Shown piece by piece: positions 45,090-47,383 of a stretch of DNA of 47,383 bases; the stretch's first letter is position 1, and each line of letters starts with the position of its first letter. A model generated the notes under the pieces. That model ran no database searches, was not told where the DNA came from, and saw nothing but the letters and a program-made list of their open reading frames with translations. The stretch is from SAR202 cluster bacterium. GTDB taxonomy: Bacteria > Chloroflexota > Dehalococcoidia > Lucifugimonadales > UBA1123. A program made the translations under genes and the position numbers. Location of the stretch: NCBI GenBank assembly GCA_030752795.1, contig JASMDM010000022.1, positions 1 through 47,383 on the forward strand. The letters are read 5' to 3'.

Positions 45090-45111
45090 AGTTATGTTTT
45101 TTTTTATAACT
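45090..45111. promoter_or_regulatory. AT-rich inverted repeat between hsp20 and dnaJ
   Basis: AGTTAT (45090-45095) and ATAACT (45106-45111) flank a T-rich 10-base centre. It lies 4 bases upstream of the hsp20 -35 and 28 bases upstream of the dnaJ -10. With hspR encoded in the adjacent operon it is a candidate heat-shock operator, although it does not match the classical HAIR sequence. Confidence 0.5.
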
Positions 45112-45138
45112 TAGGTAATGCGCTGGAATCATCGATGC

Positions 45139-45144
45139 TATAAT
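45139..45144 (+). promoter_or_regulatory. -10 element for dnaJ-hspR
   Basis: Perfect TATAAT, 34 bases before the ATG at 45178. No good -35 is visible. Confidence 0.5.
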
Positions 45145-45177
45145 AAACATGTACTCTAGATGACCAAGGTGACGATC

Positions 45178-46071
45178 ATGACTGACTATTACAAAACCCT
45201 CGGCGTCAAGAAGGACGCTTCGGACAAAGACGTACGGCAAGCGTTCCGAAAAGCCGCACGCTCGCACCACCCGGATTTGAACCCTGGCGACAAGCAAGCC
45301 GAAGCGCGCTTCAAAGAGATCAACGAAGCGTACACGGTGTTGTCCGACAGCGACAGCCGAACGAAGTACGACCGATATGGCGACAGATGGAAACACGCCG
45401 ACCAGATCGAAGAGCAACGCCGCCGAGCTCGCAGTTCCCCATTTAGCTGGTCCGGCCACGGCCAGGGCGGCGGTTCGTTCGGCCAGTCGACGTACACGGA
45501 TTTGAACGATTTTCTGAGCGGCAGAGGAGATCCGTTCGGCCGGGGTCGCTCGCGGCGCAACTCCCGCGTCCGAAGCGAGACAGGGGTGGAAGTATCGCTA
45601 GAGGAAGCGTTCGCCGGCACGACCGTCGTGGCTACGCTCACCGTGAGCGGCAGGGCGCGGAAGTACGAGGTCAACATCCCGCCCGGGGTCGACACCGGGT
45701 CGACAGTGCGCATAACGCCCGACAGCGCCACCGAGTTGATGTTCAACGTCACGGTGACTCCGCACGAGAGCTTCACGCGTCGAGGAGATCATCTGTACAC
45801 CGACGCGAAGATTCCGTTCGAGGACGTGATTCTCGGCGGTGAGGTGGAAACGACGATGGTCGATGGCAGGCGCATCCGCGTAACGGTGCCCGCCAACAGC
45901 CAAAACGGACAGAACATTCGACTTCGGGGCCAGGGAATGCCGAAGCTGGGCTCGCCGGATACGAAAGGCGACCTGTTCGTAACGGTCAGGCCCGAGCTTC
46001 CGACGGAGCTGACGGATGAGACGACGAACCTGATCGCCAAGCTCAAGGAACTCCGCTCCGAAGAAGAGTAG
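45178..46071 (+). CDS. DnaJ/CbpA-type J-domain co-chaperone
   Basis: J-proteins deliver clients to DnaK and stimulate its ATPase. The 297 residues begin MTDYYKTLGVKKDASDKDVR with the HPD motif at 31-33 (SHHPDLNPGDKQ), then a Gly/Phe/Ser-rich linker (about 80-125), then the two beta domains of the substrate-binding part (VEVSLEEAFAGTTVVATLTV ... GDHLYTDAKIPFEDVILGGE). There is no Cys-rich zinc finger, so this is a CbpA-like (type B) protein. I chose ATG 45178, the family start, over ATG 45160. It is followed 10 bases later by hspR. Confidence 0.92.
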   Translation: MTDYYKTLGVKKDASDKDVRQAFRKAARSHHPDLNPGDKQAEARFKEINEAYTVLSDSDSRTKYDRYGDRWKHADQIEEQRRRARSSPFSWSGHGQGGGSFGQSTYTDLNDFLSGRGDPFGRGRSRRNSRVRSETGVEVSLEEAFAGTTVVATLTVSGRARKYEVNIPPGVDTGSTVRITPDSATELMFNVTVTPHESFTRRGDHLYTDAKIPFEDVILGGEVETTMVDGRRIRVTVPANSQNGQNIRLRGQGMPKLGSPDTKGDLFVTVRPELPTELTDETTNLIAKLKELRSEEE

Positions 46072-46081
46072 GGACAACGCC

Positions 46082-46411
46082 ATGCAACAGATTTTCGATC
46101 AAGACGAACCTGTCTTCATCATCAGCGTCGCCGCCAGGATGCTCGGAGTCCAAACGCAGACTCTACGTTACTACGAGCGTCTGGGGCTGATAGAACCCGC
46201 GCGCACCGGGGGCAACCAACGCGTCTTCTCGAACCGTGACGTCGAGCGAGTGCGCCGCATACGAGGCCTCATGGACGACCTTGGCGTGAACCTTGCCGGA
46301 GTCGAAGTCATACTTAAGTTGACGAAACGGCTGAATGACGAGCAGGCGGAAAATCGCAAGCTGCGCGCTCAAGTCGCCCGGCTCAAAGCTGCAGTCCAAG
46401 AGAGAGCGTAG
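46082..46411 (+). CDS. hspR: HspR-like MerR-family heat-shock regulator
   Basis: The 109-residue protein has an N-terminal MerR winged helix: FIISVAARMLGVQTQTLRYY then ERLGLIEPARTGGNQRVFSN and DVERVRRIRGLMDDLGVNLA, ending in a coiled-coil (QAENRKLRAQVARLKAAVQE). HspR proteins have this layout, repress dnaK/dnaJ-type operons by binding the HAIR sequence, and are often encoded directly after dnaJ, as here. No cysteines or metal-binding tail are seen, against a metal sensor. A plain MerR-family regulator is the alternative. Confidence 0.8.
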   Translation: MQQIFDQDEPVFIISVAARMLGVQTQTLRYYERLGLIEPARTGGNQRVFSNRDVERVRRIRGLMDDLGVNLAGVEVILKLTKRLNDEQAENRKLRAQVARLKAAVQERA

Positions 46412-46474
46412 CGCCGGTCGCCAGTCGCAGATGGTCGTCAACTTGATAATTCGTGTTCAATGCTTCTCGCCATT

Positions 46475-46573
46475 TTGGGTCTTCCGCAGAAGGAGAAACT
46501 TCTGGGGTCCCGCGGACAATAGTGTGTGTTATGCGACCGGATTATTCTCCTTCCTCGGAAGAATCAGAATGAC
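46475..46573 (+). repeat. Degenerate dispersed repeat, copy A
   Basis: It ends GCGACCGGATTATTCTCC ... GAATCAGAATGAC, related to copy B at 46800-46894. The similarity is clear at the 3' end and weak upstream, so its left boundary is approximate. Confidence 0.45.
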
Positions 46574-46703
46574 TCTTGGCGGTTGCCACTCCCGTTTCAA
46601 AGCATGAATACTAGGCTTGGCCCTGAACGTCATCAATTAAATAAGTTGTGGCCAACGATCCTCGCGATGCTGAGCATCCGTCCTTGGTGAGCCACGCACC
46701 CAT

Positions 46704-46729
46704 CCGTTCGCCCTGAGCCTGTCGAAGGG
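46704..46729 (-). repeat. TTCGACAGGCTCA-family dispersed repeat
   Basis: On the minus strand it reads CCCTTCGACAGGCTCAGGGC followed by GAACGG. This short repeat family is very common in environmental bacterial genomes. A related copy, interrupted by a palindrome, lies at 18340-18399. Confidence 0.6.
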
Positions 46730-46799
46730 TCGCACGCACGCAAGAGTCGCTTGAGGCGTTACGGTCACTGACCCAATACGTTGTTCTCAACGTCTTTGC

Positions 46800-46894
46800 C
46801 ATGCTAGGCGCCCCGGAGACAAAGAAACGTTTGGGTCGTTCAGGCAAAATGGCGTGTTCAGTGACCAGATTCTTCGGCTGCGGCTCAGAATGAC
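46800..46894 (+). repeat. Dispersed repeat, copy B
   Basis: The 3' end reads GTGACCAGATTCTTCGGCTG then CGGCTCAGAATGAC, related to copy A. A stretch with CCCCGGAGAC and TTGGGTCGTTCAGGCAAAAT precedes it. Confidence 0.45.
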
Positions 46895-46999
46895 ACATTG
46901 GTCCGGCGCCACTTAATTTGTTTATCGCCATGAGGGCCAGAGCACCAACTGCACACATTGTTCGACACTGTTGGCAGTCAGCAGAAACGGGACAGATTG

Positions 47000-47383
47000 T
47001 TAATAGAGACTTTGAGCTGATATCGCGAGCTCTCTGAGTTGATGATTGTACAATCGTCGTCGCTGTATCGTTCGGGTCTGAACCTCCTTCCGTCTCTCCA
47101 GGATCTGTTCCTTCCGACCGCTCAAGACGTCGGAAGGGGTCACGTTGCTCAACGCTTTGTGATACCGCCGATTGTTGTAGTAGCTCACGAAGTCGGCGAT
47201 GGCCACATCCAGGTTTGCAGGAGCATCGTATGGGATCTGGTTCACATCCCGTTTGATGGACTGGTGATACCTCTCCAGCTTGCCGTTGGTCTGAGGATGA
47301 TACGGCGAAGCCAGAATGTGACGGATGCCCACCAAGTGCAGATAGTCTCGGAAAGAACGAGAGACGTAGCCCGGGCCGTTGTC
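47000..47383 (-). CDS. IS transposase, integrase catalytic core (C-terminal part)
   Basis: The 127 visible residues belong to a DDE (rve-type) transposase of the IS3/IS481 kind: DNGPGYVSRSFRDYLHLVGI, RHILASPYHPQTNGKLERYH, with the second catalytic Asp in DNGPGY and the catalytic Glu in KLERYHQ, followed by FVSYYNNRRYHKALSNVTPS. The frame is open to the window edge, so the N-terminal part (including the first Asp) is outside. The stop is TAA at 47002-47000. The family group and terminal repeats cannot be assigned from this piece. Confidence 0.88.
   Translation of the reverse strand, partial: DNGPGYVSRSFRDYLHLVGIRHILASPYHPQTNGKLERYHQSIKRDVNQIPYDAPANLDVAIADFVSYYNNRRYHKALSNVTPSDVLSGRKEQILERRKEVQTRTIQRRRLYNHQLRELAISAQSLY

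Larger units (their letters stand above)
46412..46999. other. Intergenic repeat-rich region before the transposase
   Basis: This 588-base region has no gene I can support; a 115-codon minus-strand frame (46611-46958) runs through repeats. It holds two related degenerate repeats (about 46475-46573 and 46800-46894), both ending CAGAATGAC, and a copy of the TTCGACAGGCTCA repeat (46704-46729). The right end probably includes the insertion-sequence terminus, which I could not delimit. Confidence 0.6.

Noticed and set aside
46611-46958. 115-codon minus-strand frame between hspR and the transposase
   Set aside because: It runs through dispersed repeats and has no recognisable domain or start signal.

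Overview
The window is a dense, GC-rich bacterial chromosome segment of housekeeping genes, with a few small accessory scars. The gene set points to Chloroflexota, probably a Dehalococcoidia or SAR202-like member: a split glycine decarboxylase P-protein, a DUF951/pyrF pair, a short IF-2, rpmE followed by DUF1385, a PduO-type cobalamin adenosyltransferase, and a 62-residue zinc-ribbon protein of a type I associate with that phylum. The placement is inference from gene content and was not tested by phylogeny. UGA is used as an ordinary stop in many genes here.

Layout. 1-2.2 kb: the end of an LLM-class oxidoreductase, a strong terminator, then ftsH on the minus strand. 2.5-9.3 kb (plus): the glycine-cleavage operon gcvT-gcvH-gcvPA-gcvPB with overlapping stops and starts; an AhpE-like peroxiredoxin whose catalytic codon is UGA; trmI; an HD-domain protein. 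9.4-12.2 kb (minus): a MidA-family methyltransferase, the zinc-ribbon protein and citrate synthase, divergent from rex. 13.3-15.2 kb: a frameshifted ATPase/GNAT-like/winged-helix regulator. 15.5-17.6 kb: a YdhR-like protein, an aminotransferase and a truncated alpha/beta-hydrolase remnant. 17.8-25.2 kb (minus): the complete F-type ATP synthase operon atpZ/I-B-E-F-H-A-G-D-C with a clear promoter and terminator. 25.5-28.9 kb: bifunctional nuclease, pyrF with DUF951, sfsA with an endonuclease III relative. 28.8-31.4 kb (minus): modABC molybdate transporter. 31.6-37.5 kb (plus): nusA-rnpM-infB-rbfA-truB translation cluster. 37.5-38.3 kb: a methyltransferase gene interrupted by an in-frame UGA. 38.4-40.4 kb: rplU-rpmA-rpmE, then DUF1385. 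40.5-44.4 kb (minus): a hypothetical gene and hisIE-hisF-hisA-hisH with a cobalamin adenosyltransferase. 44.5-46.4 kb: hsp20 divergent from dnaJ-hspR. 46.4 kb to the end: decayed dispersed repeats and the 3' part of an insertion-sequence transposase.

Main points. The best candidate for a notable system is the peroxiredoxin at 7202-7705. A UGA sits exactly where AhpE has its peroxidatic cysteine, and the family continues in frame on both sides, so it is probably a selenoprotein. Other signals are two further disrupted genes, a hydrolase remnant, a terminator-like hairpin in the nusA leader, palindromes inside or beside several promoters (rex, modA, the nuclease gene, hsp20/dnaJ), and a common dispersed repeat interrupted by a 33-nt palindromic insert between atpD and atpC. 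No rRNA, tRNA or CRISPR array was recognised.
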